Assembly (NCBI RefSeq): GCF_003258595.1
Contig: NZ_QHHQ01000003.1
Coordinates: forward strand, 496,001-560,000
Direction: 5' to 3'
DNA: 64,000 nt
From: Acuticoccus sediminis
Lineage (GTDB): Bacteria > Pseudomonadota > Alphaproteobacteria > Rhizobiales > Amorphaceae
Made by a program: the position numbers and the translations under genes. The notes under the pieces were generated by a model that was not told the origin of the DNA, made no database searches, and saw nothing but the letters and a program-made list of their open reading frames with translations. How positions within the stretch are numbered: the first letter of the stretch is position 1; each line of letters opens with the position of its first letter. Below are positions 1 through 8,468 of the stretch, piece after piece.

Positions 1-6
1 AGCATG

Positions 7-984
7 TCAGTCTGCGGCTTCGGCCGCTTTGGCGGGGGCATGGTCGGGGTTGTGGCAGCGGTAGGTGTGACCGGTGCCGGACCGCTCCGGGCTGATGCGG
101 GTGCAAATGTCCGTCGCGTTGGCGCAGCGCGGGTGGAAGGCGCAGCCCGAGGGCGGGTTGACCGGGCTCGGGAACTCCGCCTCCAGCGCGAGGTCCGGCA
201 GGCGTGAGCCGGGCCGCGGCGGCAGCACCGCCTTGAGGAGAACGCTGGTGTACGGGTGGTGCGCGCGGGCGAAGATGGCGTCCGCGGGGCCGCGCTCGAC
301 GATCTGGCCGAGGTACATCACCGCCACATCGTCGGCGAGGTGGTGCACCACCGCCAGATTGTGGCTGATGAGGATCATGGTGAGGTTCAGCTCCGCCTTC
401 AGCCGGTGGAGAAGGTTGAGGATCTGACTTTGCACCGACACGTCGAGCGCGGAGGTCGGCTCGTCGCAGATGAGGATCTCCGGCTCGCCGATCAGCGCCC
501 GCGCGATCGCGACGCGCTGGCGCTGCCCGCCCGAGAGCTGGCTCGGATAGGCGTCCACAAGGTGGCGCGGCAGGCCCACCTCCGCGGCGAGCTCGTCGAC
601 GCGGCGGCGGCGGGACGCACCATTGCCGATCCCCCTCACCTCCAGCGGCGCGGCGATGATCGACGACACGGTCTGGCGCGGGTTGAGCGAGGAATAGGGA
701 TCCTGGAACACCGGCTGGACGAGCTGTGCGCGCTCGAGGCGGCCGTACTCGTCGACGGACTTGCCGCCGACCAGAACCTCGCCCGACGTCGCCGGCTCGA
801 CGCCGAGCAGAACCTTGGCGAGAGTGGACTTGCCGCAGCCCGACTCGCCGACGAGGCCGAGCGTCGTCCCCTTGGCGACCGTGAGGTCGATGCCGCGCAG
901 CGCCCGGAGCGTCTTCTTGCGGCTGAAGGGGCCGCCGACGGCGTAGTCGCGCGTCACGCCCTTCATTACGAGTGCGTCGGTCAT
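7..984 (-). CDS. Dipeptide/oligopeptide ABC transporter ATP-binding protein (DppF/OppF type)
   Basis: This is one of two ATPases that energise import of peptides or peptide-like solutes; it acts on the cytoplasmic face of the inner membrane. The 325-residue product has Walker A GESGCGKST at about residues 46-54, the signature LSGGQRQRV, Walker B ILICDEP, and a C-terminal oligopeptide-type extension with the cysteines of CAFHPRC. The ATG at 984 overlaps the stop of the preceding ATPase (ATGA coupling), which fixes the start; the frame stays open further upstream only as a shadow of that gene. It is the last gene of the five-gene importer operon. The family is clear; the substrate cannot be read from the sequence. 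Confidence 0.93.
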   Translation of the reverse strand: MTDALVMKGVTRDYAVGGPFSRKKTLRALRGIDLTVAKGTTLGLVGESGCGKSTLAKVLLGVEPATSGEVLVGGKSVDEYGRLERAQLVQPVFQDPYSSLNPRQTVSSIIAAPLEVRGIGNGASRRRRVDELAAEVGLPRHLVDAYPSQLSGGQRQRVAIARALIGEPEILICDEPTSALDVSVQSQILNLLHRLKAELNLTMILISHNLAVVHHLADDVAVMYLGQIVERGPADAIFARAHHPYTSVLLKAVLPPRPGSRLPDLALEAEFPSPVNPPSGCAFHPRCANATDICTRISPERSGTGHTYRCHNPDHAPAKAAEAAD

Positions 985-2012
985 GAGGCCTCCGTGGCGC
1001 GGACCCAGGCGGACGGGTCGCGGCCCGACCCGTCGAGGGGCAGGACGCAGCGCATCTGGCGCCCTTCGGCCTCGCGCATGGCGACCGGGCCGGTGGCGCA
1101 GGCGGCGTGGGCGTAGGGACAGCGGCCGTAGAAGCCGCACTGTGTGAGGTCGCCCACCTGCCGCGGCACGACGCCCGGGATGAAGCCGAGCGTCTCGCCC
1201 CGCCGGGTCTCCCCCGGCACCGGGATCGAGCGGATGAGACCTTCGGTGTAGGGGTGGAGCGGCTTGGCGAGAATGTCGTCGCAGACCCCCGTCTCCACGA
1301 CTTCGCCGCCGTACATGACGACGATGCGGTCGGCCATGCCGGCCACCACGCCGAGGTCGTGGGTGATGAGGACGAGACCGATGCCGGTGTCGCGCTGGAT
1401 GTCGCGCAGGAGACGCAGGATCTGCGCCTGAATGGTAACGTCGAGCGCGGTCGTCGGCTCGTCCGCGATGATGAGCTCCGGCTCGCACAGGAGCGCCATC
1501 GCGATCATCACGCGCTGCCTGAGCCCGCCGGAGAGCTGATGCGGGTACTGCGTCAGCCGGTCCTCGGGGGACGGGATGCCGACCTTGCGCAGCAGCTCCA
1601 GCGATCGTTCGCGCGCCTCCCCGTTCGACACCTTGCGGTGCGTCTGCAGGATCTCGCGCATCTGGTCGCCGATCCGGTAGCACGGGTCGAGCGCGGTCAT
1701 CGGATCCTGGAAGATCATCGCGATCCGGTCGCCCCGGAGCGCGCGCCAGCGCCGGCGGGAGGCGGTCGTGAGATCCTCCCCGGCAAGCTCGATCCGTTCG
1801 GACGTCGGCCTGGCGCGGCGCGGCAGGAGGTTCATGATGGCGAGCGCGGTGAGGCTCTTGCCGCAGCCGGATTCGCCGACCACCGCGACGGTCTCGCCGC
1901 GGCCGACCGTGAGGTCCACCCGGCGCACCGGACGAAGGGTCGCGCCGGTCACCGGGATCTCGACCCGAAGGCCCTTCACGTCGAGGACCGGGGTGTCGGG
2001 AGCGATGCTCAT
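981..2012 (-). CDS. Dipeptide/oligopeptide ABC transporter ATP-binding protein (DppD/OppD type)
   Basis: First ATPase of the peptide-type importer, 343 residues. Visible motifs are Walker A GESGCGKSLT near residue 46, signature LSGGLRQRV, Walker B LIIADEPTTALD and the H-loop ITHDLG. A C-terminal oligopeptide/dipeptide domain carries the cysteines of QCGFYGRCPYAHAAC, a known iron-sulfur or structural Cys cluster region in this family. Its start overlaps the stop of the DppC-like permease by four bases, and its own stop overlaps the start of the second ATPase, so the three genes are translationally coupled. Confidence 0.93.
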   Translation of the reverse strand: MSIAPDTPVLDVKGLRVEIPVTGATLRPVRRVDLTVGRGETVAVVGESGCGKSLTALAIMNLLPRRARPTSERIELAGEDLTTASRRRWRALRGDRIAMIFQDPMTALDPCYRIGDQMREILQTHRKVSNGEARERSLELLRKVGIPSPEDRLTQYPHQLSGGLRQRVMIAMALLCEPELIIADEPTTALDVTIQAQILRLLRDIQRDTGIGLVLITHDLGVVAGMADRIVVMYGGEVVETGVCDDILAKPLHPYTEGLIRSIPVPGETRRGETLGFIPGVVPRQVGDLTQCGFYGRCPYAHAACATGPVAMREAEGRQMRCVLPLDGSGRDPSAWVRATEAS

Positions 2013-2905
2013 GCCTTGCCCTCCGGCGTGGTGACGTCGCGGATGGCGTCACCCACGAGGTTGATGGCGAAGATCAGCAGCACCAGCGCGACGCCCGGCA
2101 CGGCGATCATCCAGGGCCGGAAGAGGAGCTGGTTCTTCGCCTCCGCCACCATGAGGCCCCACGACACGCTCGGCGGCTGCACGCCGAGGCCGAGGAAGGA
2201 GAGCGCGGCCTCCAGCAGGATCGCGTGCGCCAGCTCGATCGAGGCGACCACGATGAGCGGTCCCGTGATGTTGGGCAGGATCTCCTTGACCAGGATGCGC
2301 CAGGTGGACGAGCCGATCGTCTGCGCGCTGGTGATGTACTCGCGCTGGGCGAGCTGCTGCGTCGCCGAGCGCACGACGATGGCGAACCGGTCCCACAGGA
2401 GGAGCCCGATCACCACGATGAGGAGCCACAGCGAGGAGCCGATCAGCGCCACGACGACGAGCGCGACGAGGACGACCGGCATGGTCAGGCGGATGGTGAT
2501 GACGAAGTTGACGATGAGGTCGACGGTCCCGCCGAAGTAGCCGGCGGCGACGCCCATCACGGTGCCGATCGTGCCGGAGATGATCACCGTCAGGAAGCCG
2601 AGCATCAGCGAAATGCGCGCGCCGTAGAGGAGCCGGGCGAGCACGTCGCGGCCGAGGCCGTCGGTGCCGAGGAGGTGCTCGGTGGAGCCCTTCGCATCCC
2701 AGAACGGCGGCACGTAGCGCGCCGAGAGGTCCTGCGCGCCGGGATCGTAGGACGTCAGCAGCGGCGCGAAGATCGCCGCCAGCACGATCGCCAGGATGAT
2801 GAGGCCGCCGACCCAGAACGAGCCGTGGCGCAGCGCGCGGTGAAGGGTGACGCGGCCCGGGGAACGGGCGACCTCGGTGGGGACGTTTTGCGAAACTGTA
2901 CTCAT
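2009..2905 (-). CDS. ABC transporter permease (DppC/OppC type)
   Basis: Inner-membrane permease of the peptide importer, 298 residues. A cytoplasmic N-terminus is followed by a first helix near residues 30-50 and the conserved binding-protein-dependent transport domain. The EAA-loop region reads EILPNITGPLIVVAS and precedes the typical family ending LSFLGLGVQPPSVSWG. The ATG at 2905 was chosen because it lies five bases after the stop of the DppB-like gene and gives the usual N-terminal OppC-type leader; longer readings run into that gene. It should pair with the next permease as a heterodimeric channel. Confidence 0.92.
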   Translation of the reverse strand: MSTVSQNVPTEVARSPGRVTLHRALRHGSFWVGGLIILAIVLAAIFAPLLTSYDPGAQDLSARYVPPFWDAKGSTEHLLGTDGLGRDVLARLLYGARISLMLGFLTVIISGTIGTVMGVAAGYFGGTVDLIVNFVITIRLTMPVVLVALVVVALIGSSLWLLIVVIGLLLWDRFAIVVRSATQQLAQREYITSAQTIGSSTWRILVKEILPNITGPLIVVASIELAHAILLEAALSFLGLGVQPPSVSWGLMVAEAKNQLLFRPWMIAVPGVALVLLIFAINLVGDAIRDVTTPEGKA

Positions 2906-2910
2906 GGCGC

Positions 2911-3828
2911 TCAGGAGATCCGGATGCGCGGGTCGAGCGCGGCGTTGAGGAGGTCGGCGAGGAGCGTCAGCAGCGCATACACGGTGGCGATGACGAGGAG
3001 GATCGCCTGGATCACCTCGATGTCGGCGCGCTGGATCGACTCCCATGCCAGGTAGCCGATCCCCTTCAGCGAGAAGATCGACTCGATGACGATGGAGCCG
3101 CCGAGCATGAAACCGAGCTGCACCGCCGCGAGCGACACCACCGGGATGATCGCATGGCGCAGCCCGTGGCGGACCACGACGCGCCAGGGCGACAGGCCGT
3201 ACGCCCGCGCGGTGCGCACGTGGTCGGACTGCAGCACGTCCATCATGCCGGAGCGCGTCAGGCGCATGATCGCGGGCGTCGCGTAGTAGCCGAGGGCGAC
3301 GGCGGGCATGATGTAGTGCGCCCAGGTCGACCCGCCGGAGATCGGCAGGATCCGGAAATAGACGCCGAAGAGGTAGATGAGCCCCAGCGCGAACAGGAAG
3401 GACGGCAGTGCCTGTCCAGCCACCGCGAGCCACAGGGCGAAGCGGTCGATCAGCGTGTTGGGCCGCAGGGCCGCCGCGACGCCGAGGGGGATCGACAGGA
3501 GGAGCGCGAAGGCGAGCGCCGCGACGCCGAGGCGCGCGGTCACCGGCATGTACTGGGCGAGGACGTCGGACACGTCCATTCGCAGGTAGTACGAGCGGCC
3601 GAAGTCGCCGGACATGATGCGTCCGATCCAGTCGAAATACTGCAGCGGCAGCGGTCGGTTGAAGCCGAACGTCTCGGCGACGGCGGCGACGTCTTCGGGG
3701 CTCGCCCCTTCGCCGGCCATGGCCGCGGCGGGATCGCCGGACAGGTGCACGAGCATGAACGCGACGATGGATGTCACCACGATCACGAGCGCCGTCACGG
3801 CGAGACGCTTCAGGATGTAGAGGGCCAT
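2911..3828 (-). CDS. ABC transporter permease (DppB/OppB type)
   Basis: Second inner-membrane permease, 305 residues, beginning with the family's MALYILKRLAVTALVIVVTS helix. It contains the GDFGRSYY motif before the second helix and an EAA loop around VVRHGLRHAIIPVVSLAA. About six transmembrane segments are apparent. It follows the receptor gene after a 106-base gap that holds a strong stem-loop, and it precedes the DppC-like permease by five bases. Family assignment is clear. Confidence 0.93.
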   Translation of the reverse strand: MALYILKRLAVTALVIVVTSIVAFMLVHLSGDPAAAMAGEGASPEDVAAVAETFGFNRPLPLQYFDWIGRIMSGDFGRSYYLRMDVSDVLAQYMPVTARLGVAALAFALLLSIPLGVAAALRPNTLIDRFALWLAVAGQALPSFLFALGLIYLFGVYFRILPISGGSTWAHYIMPAVALGYYATPAIMRLTRSGMMDVLQSDHVRTARAYGLSPWRVVVRHGLRHAIIPVVSLAAVQLGFMLGGSIVIESIFSLKGIGYLAWESIQRADIEVIQAILLVIATVYALLTLLADLLNAALDPRIRIS

Positions 3829-3890
3829 CGGATCTCCGGTTGGGGCCTCAAGCAGTGATGCCGCGTCCCGTCAGGGCGCGGCACCGATGA

Positions 3891-3913
3891 CGCCCGACCG
3901 CGAGGGTCGGGCG
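3891..3913 (-). terminator. Stem-loop between receptor and permease genes (partial terminator or mRNA stabiliser)
   Basis: The arms CGCCCGACC and GGTCGGGCG pair perfectly over nine bases around a five-base loop, with no T-run. It sits in the receptor-permease gap. In many ABC operons a hairpin at this position lowers permease expression relative to the receptor; that role here is inferred. Confidence 0.5.
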
Positions 3914-3934
3914 CGGCGATGATCGTGGTCGAGC

Positions 3935-5479
3935 TTACTTCCACTTGCCGAGATAGAAGTGCGCCATCTCGTCGTCCGTGATCGGGTACTCGAACTCGGA
4001 GTTGAAGGCGTACGTGCGGCCGTAGACGAAGAGCGGGATGTAGTAGGCCTCGTCCGCGATCTTCTTCAGCGCCTTGGAGTAGAGCTCGTTGCGCTTGGCG
4101 GTGTCGGTCTCGGTCTCGGCGGCCTTCAGCCACTCCATCACCTCGGCGTCGCGCGCGTAGTCGTCGGACGAGCCCTGGAAGTAGTAGCCGGTGGAGGCAG
4201 AGGCATCGAGCATGCCGTTCGAGCCGAAGGTGAGGTGCGCGATCGGCGTCTTGTCGTCGACGATCAGCGGGCGGAGCGCACGCCACTGCAGGAAGTTGAG
4301 GTCGCCCTTGATGCCGACGTCACGCAGGTAGTTGAGGACGGCCTCGGAGTACGGGCGGTCGCGGTAGGCGAAGAACGGGGTCTCGAAGCCGTCCGGGTAG
4401 CCCGCCTCGGCGAGGAGTTCGCGCGCCTTGTCCGGGTCGAAGTCGTACTGCGTCACGTCGGTGGTGCAGCCGGCCTGGACCGGAACGCACATCGACTCCT
4501 GCACCGCGGCGCCCGGGCCGACGAGGCTCTCGGCGATCGCCTGCCGGTCGATGGCGTGGGCGACGGCCTGACGCACGCGCTTGTCGGTGAAGGGGTTGCC
4601 CTCGCCGGTGCGGCCGGCCGCGTCGAGCGACAGGAACGACATGCGCATCGTCGCCGCGCTCTCCACCGTGATGTTGTCCATCGTGGACAGCATGTCGGCA
4701 TTCTCGGGCGGCACGCCCCAGATCCAGTCGACGCCGCCGGTGACAAGTTCGGCCATCTGCGTCTCGGGGTCCTTGATCGTGCGGTACACGAGCTTGCCGA
4801 CGCTCGGCTTACCCTTCGGGCTGCCCTCGAAGTAGTCGTCGTTCTTCTCGAGCGTCAGCGACTGGCCGGGCTGGTAGTCGGTGAGCTTGTAGGGGCCGGT
4901 GCAGACCGGCAGGACCGCGCCCCAGTCGCGCCGCGTGGTGCCGTCCGCGCCCGGCACTTCCGGCGCGTCGTCGTAGTGGCCCGAGGGGAAGATCGGCGAC
5001 GTGCCGGTGAGGTACTCGAAGGCGGCCGGCGTCGGCGCCTTGGCGTGGATCCTGACCGTGTGGGGGTCGACCACCTCGACGTTGTCGATCCAGTCGACGA
5101 TGACGCGGATCTTCATGTCCGAGTCGGGCGCGGCGACGTGGTTCAGCGTGTAGGCCACGTCCTCGGCGTCGAAGTCGGTGCCGTCGTGGAACTTCACGCC
5201 CTCACGCAGCTTCATCTCCAGCGTGGTCGGGTCCGTCCACTCCCACGAGGTGGCCAGCAGCGGCTGGTACTCGTTGGTTTCCGGGTTGCGGTAGATGAGG
5301 CTGTCGCACTGCGCGTAGGTGTTGATCAGGGCTTCGCGCTGGTTGCCGTAGTAGATGTCCGGCGTGTCCATCTCGCTGGAGGTGGTCCAGGTGAAGGTGT
5401 CGTCCGCCTTGCCGGCGAGCGCCGGCGTTGCGGCGAGCACGGCGAGGCTCGCGGCCGATAGGAGGGTCTTGAGGGTCAT
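3935..5479 (-). CDS. Periplasmic peptide/opine-type ABC transporter substrate-binding protein (SBP family 5)
   Basis: This 514-residue receptor has a Sec signal peptide with cleavage near ATPALAG (about residue 22). Family-5 landmarks include WEWTDPTTLEMKLREGVKFHDGTDF and a conserved YxxRxIKDPETQMAELVTG block. It delivers solute to the two permeases downstream. The ATG at 5479 overlaps the stop of the CocE-like hydrolase (ATGA), so the hydrolase and importer are co-translated. This suggests the transported compound and the hydrolase substrate or product are related. Confidence 0.93.
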   Translation of the reverse strand: MTLKTLLSAASLAVLAATPALAGKADDTFTWTTSSEMDTPDIYYGNQREALINTYAQCDSLIYRNPETNEYQPLLATSWEWTDPTTLEMKLREGVKFHDGTDFDAEDVAYTLNHVAAPDSDMKIRVIVDWIDNVEVVDPHTVRIHAKAPTPAAFEYLTGTSPIFPSGHYDDAPEVPGADGTTRRDWGAVLPVCTGPYKLTDYQPGQSLTLEKNDDYFEGSPKGKPSVGKLVYRTIKDPETQMAELVTGGVDWIWGVPPENADMLSTMDNITVESAATMRMSFLSLDAAGRTGEGNPFTDKRVRQAVAHAIDRQAIAESLVGPGAAVQESMCVPVQAGCTTDVTQYDFDPDKARELLAEAGYPDGFETPFFAYRDRPYSEAVLNYLRDVGIKGDLNFLQWRALRPLIVDDKTPIAHLTFGSNGMLDASASTGYYFQGSSDDYARDAEVMEWLKAAETETDTAKRNELYSKALKKIADEAYYIPLFVYGRTYAFNSEFEYPITDDEMAHFYLGKWK

Positions 5480-7326
5480 CGTGCTTCCTTTTCGTGGGCA
5501 GCGTCGGGCGAGGTGGTGGCGCTGACGGGCAGTTCGAGCCGAGAACCGGCCTCGGTGCCATAGTGGACGGTGATTTTCGGCGGACGTCCATGCGGCAGCT
5601 GGACGTAGTGGTCCATATCCGCGCCTGCGAACGACAGGCGGATGCGGCTGCCGGCCGAGAAGACCCAGGACGTCGGAAGAAGCGCGAAGCGCAGCGTGGC
5701 GGGCTCGCCTGGCCTCAGCGGCTCGGCGTTGGCGGCGGAGTAGTCGCGGAACGGCCACGACCAGACCTGACGCGGGTCGGGATCGGCCATCTTGCGGTGA
5801 AGCGCACGCAGGTGCCCCTCGGTGACGTAGCGCACCGACCCGTCCGCCTCGATCTCCGAGAGGTAGGCGAAGAGCACCGCATCGCCCTGGTCGGCGGTGA
5901 GCTGCACCTCGACGACCGGATGGCCGCTCACCTCGAGCGGCGCGTCGAGCGGCGCGGTCGTGTACGACGCGAGCCCGTCGATCCGGTCCTGCCAGTCGGC
6001 GTAGTAGGTGGTGGTGTTGATCGCCGCGAGGCGCTCGTGGCGCGTGTTGAGGCCGGTGCCGCGATTGAAGTCGGCCTTCCAGGTATCGCTGCCGCTGCCG
6101 TTCGGCGCGCCGAGGGCGCCGTCCGCCGCGAGATGCAGCGTCTGCGCGCCCGTGACCGGCGGCCATGCCCCGGCCGCACGCCACTCTTCCCCGTGCAGCG
6201 AGAAATAGTGCACCGGCGCCTCGTCCTCGAGGCCGGTGTCGAGGCCCATCAGGTAGGTGTCGAAGAAGCGCAGGATCTCGGCGTAGAGCGGGAAGTCAGA
6301 CAGCTGGCCCTTGCGCCACGGCGAGACGTTGGTGCGCGCGCCGTGGTCCCACGGGCCGAGCAGCAGGTGCTGCGGGTTGGGCAGCGACAGGTGCCGCGCG
6401 ATGGCGCCGTTGGCGAACCCCGCCCCGTCCATCCAGCCGGAGATGTTGTAGATCGCGCAGTCCGGCCTGAACCCTTCCGCGTAGTGGTACGGGCTGAAGG
6501 AGAAGGCACCGAACGTCTCGTCGTACGGAAGGCGCGAGTCGGCGAACGGAAATTCGCCGATGAAGTCCGGCATGTGGAAGTTGTTGCGGTGCTCGGCGAC
6601 CGCCTCGGCGACCAGCGTGCCGTCGTCCCCGTCGACCGGAGCCGGGCCGCGGTAGTCCGGATGGCCGAAGTAGGCCGTCTCGGCGAGGATGTCCCGGCGG
6701 TCGTGGTCGAGGCCGATCATCAGCCGGTCGTAGCTCGCCGGCAGCGTGTTCATGCGAACGCCGCCCGGGTACTGGTGATCGACCCAGGTGTTCCACACCG
6801 CGAACAGCGGCGCGATCGCCTTCACCGCCGGATGCCCGGTCGAGGCGAGGAAGCAGGACGCGGCGCCGAGATAGGAGATGCCGGTCGAGCCGAGGACGCC
6901 GTTGCACCACGGCTCGTTGGCGACGAACTCGGCGATCTCGAAGAAGTCGTCGCGCTCGGTGGGCGAGCGGAAGCTGTCGCGGGTGCCGAAGCTCGCGCCG
7001 CTGCCGCGCACGTCGACCACGACGAGCGCGTAGCCGTACGGCACGAACTCGTCGCGGTAGCGCGCCGCGTTGGGCGTCGGCTCGGCGCTCGACCCCTCCG
7101 CCGTGGCGAAGCGGCGGTAGTACGGGGTGAGGATCAGGATCGCGGGGACACCGTCGGCGGGGCGCTCGCCCTCCGGCAGGTAGACGTCGAGCGCGATGCG
7201 GCAGCCGTCCCGCATCGTGATGTAGCGCGAGGTCGGCGGCGCGATGGTGTAGGTGGCGGTGCGGTTGGCAAGGTAGCGTCTCGGAGAGACGGACCAAGCG
7301 GTCGCGGCGGCGTCGCTGTCAGACAT
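5476..7326 (-). CDS. CocE/NonD family alpha/beta hydrolase (X-Pro dipeptidyl-peptidase S15-like)
   Basis: A 616-residue cytoplasmic hydrolase of the CocE/NonD family, which cleaves esters, amides or acyl-peptides. The nucleophile elbow GISYLG places Ser at about residue 151. The acid lies in ISGWMDG and the base in GPWDHG; the C-terminal jelly-roll domain contains the typical PLEVSGHPVVEVQLT and SSAGSRIRLSF-like strands. The start at 7326 leaves a gap for the divergent regulator; an ATG three codons upstream (7335) is equally possible. Longer in-frame extension would cover the LysR gene and is unlikely. It leads the importer operon, so it probably processes the imported solute. Confidence 0.88.
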   Translation of the reverse strand: MSDSDAAATAWSVSPRRYLANRTATYTIAPPTSRYITMRDGCRIALDVYLPEGERPADGVPAILILTPYYRRFATAEGSSAEPTPNAARYRDEFVPYGYALVVVDVRGSGASFGTRDSFRSPTERDDFFEIAEFVANEPWCNGVLGSTGISYLGAASCFLASTGHPAVKAIAPLFAVWNTWVDHQYPGGVRMNTLPASYDRLMIGLDHDRRDILAETAYFGHPDYRGPAPVDGDDGTLVAEAVAEHRNNFHMPDFIGEFPFADSRLPYDETFGAFSFSPYHYAEGFRPDCAIYNISGWMDGAGFANGAIARHLSLPNPQHLLLGPWDHGARTNVSPWRKGQLSDFPLYAEILRFFDTYLMGLDTGLEDEAPVHYFSLHGEEWRAAGAWPPVTGAQTLHLAADGALGAPNGSGSDTWKADFNRGTGLNTRHERLAAINTTTYYADWQDRIDGLASYTTAPLDAPLEVSGHPVVEVQLTADQGDAVLFAYLSEIEADGSVRYVTEGHLRALHRKMADPDPRQVWSWPFRDYSAANAEPLRPGEPATLRFALLPTSWVFSAGSRIRLSFAGADMDHYVQLPHGRPPKITVHYGTEAGSRLELPVSATTSPDAAHEKEAR

Positions 7327-7432
7327 CGTGCCCATGTTGAGATTTTGGTCATGGCACGATAAGCGGCACTTCGCATGCGTCAATTTCCAAATTCGCAGCA
7401 GTTCATGCATGTTTCGCATGAAAGGAAATGCC
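7327..7432. promoter_or_regulatory. Divergent intergenic region between CocE-importer operon and LysR gene
   Basis: The gap is distinctly AT-richer than its flanks. It contains two short palindromes, CGCATGCG near 7372 and CATGCATG near 7404, plus further GCAT repeats. A divergent LysR gene normally binds such a region to control both itself and the neighbouring operon. The exact operator is not identified. Confidence 0.4.
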
Positions 7433-8332
7433 GTGAATCTGAAGGGTCTCGAAGCTCTGCGCGCCTTCATGGAAGGCGGTTCGCTACAGGAGGCGGCCGG
7501 GCGCCTCCACCGAACGCAACCGCAGGTAAGCCGGCTGCTCGCAGGGCTCGAGGCCGAGGTCGGCTTCCCGCTCTTCAACCGCGAGAAGCGCCGCCTGATC
7601 CCCACCGAGGAGGCGCGCGCCTTCTATTCCCGCGTGCAACATGCACTTTATAGTCTAGATGAGGCGCGTGACGAGGCCCGTCGGCTGCGCGACCGCCAGC
7701 ACAACCACGTGAAGATCCTCACCGCGCCCCACGTGCTCGACGCCCTGCTCGCCGATCCGCTGTCGATCCTCGGCCGCGAAGTGCCCGATTTCACCGCCAC
7801 GATCGACAGCCGCTCGCGTCTCGACATCGAGCTCTGGCTCGGCAAGGAGGCGTTCGACGTCGGCATCAGCGTCCTGCCGATCGAGAACCCGGCCATGGTG
7901 ATCGAGCCGCTCGTCTCCGTGAACGCCGTCGCGGTGATGCGCGACGACCACCCCCTCGCCTCACGCGACGTGGTCCACATCACCGACCTCGTCGGCATAC
8001 CGCTGATCGCCAACAGTCCGCGCACCGTGATGCGCCAGACCCTGGAGGCGGCCTTCCGCCGCATCCGCGCCGAGCCCAACATCCGCTTCGAGACGCCGAA
8101 CGGGCTGATCGCGTGCGAGCTCGCAGGCCGTGGGCCGGGGCTCGCGGTCGCGGACTGGTTCGTCGCCCGGTCCAGCATCAGGCCCGGCACGGTGGTCCGG
8201 CCGTTCGAGCCGACCATCGAGCTCGGCTACGTCCTCATGTTCCCCAAGTTCCAGAAGCGCACGCCGACGGTGGACCGTCTCGCCGCCCTGATCCGCGAAT
8301 CCGCCCAGAGCAAGGCGAACCCGTTCGGCTGA
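7433..8332 (+). CDS. LysR family transcriptional regulator
   Basis: A 299-residue LysR-type regulator. The winged helix-turn-helix lies in the first 65 residues (EAAGRLHRTQPQVSRLLAGL, then FPLFNREKRRLIPTEE), followed by a periplasmic-binding-like effector domain. The GTG at 7433 has AAAGGAAA a few bases upstream; the ATGs at 7418 and 7409 lack an obvious ribosome-binding site but cannot be excluded. Its divergent placement suggests it controls the hydrolase/peptide-importer operon, possibly sensing the transported compound. Confidence 0.9.
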   Translation: MNLKGLEALRAFMEGGSLQEAAGRLHRTQPQVSRLLAGLEAEVGFPLFNREKRRLIPTEEARAFYSRVQHALYSLDEARDEARRLRDRQHNHVKILTAPHVLDALLADPLSILGREVPDFTATIDSRSRLDIELWLGKEAFDVGISVLPIENPAMVIEPLVSVNAVAVMRDDHPLASRDVVHITDLVGIPLIANSPRTVMRQTLEAAFRRIRAEPNIRFETPNGLIACELAGRGPGLAVADWFVARSSIRPGTVVRPFEPTIELGYVLMFPKFQKRTPTVDRLAALIRESAQSKANPFG

Positions 8333-8468
8333 CGTTGCGTGATGCGCAAGCGTTCATGCGCGTTACGAAATTGACGGGCCGGCCCGGAGTGAGGATGCTT
8401 CGCCCCCCGCGCCGCCAGGGCGCCGCATTCCCGCGCGCCGCGCGCGATCCCCCGACAGGAGCCCACTC

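Noticed and set aside
7-2052. A single 681-codon fusion of the two importer ATPases in one frame
   Set aside because: The N-terminal half of that frame is a shadow of the DppD-like gene; the real genes overlap only by four bases at 981-984.
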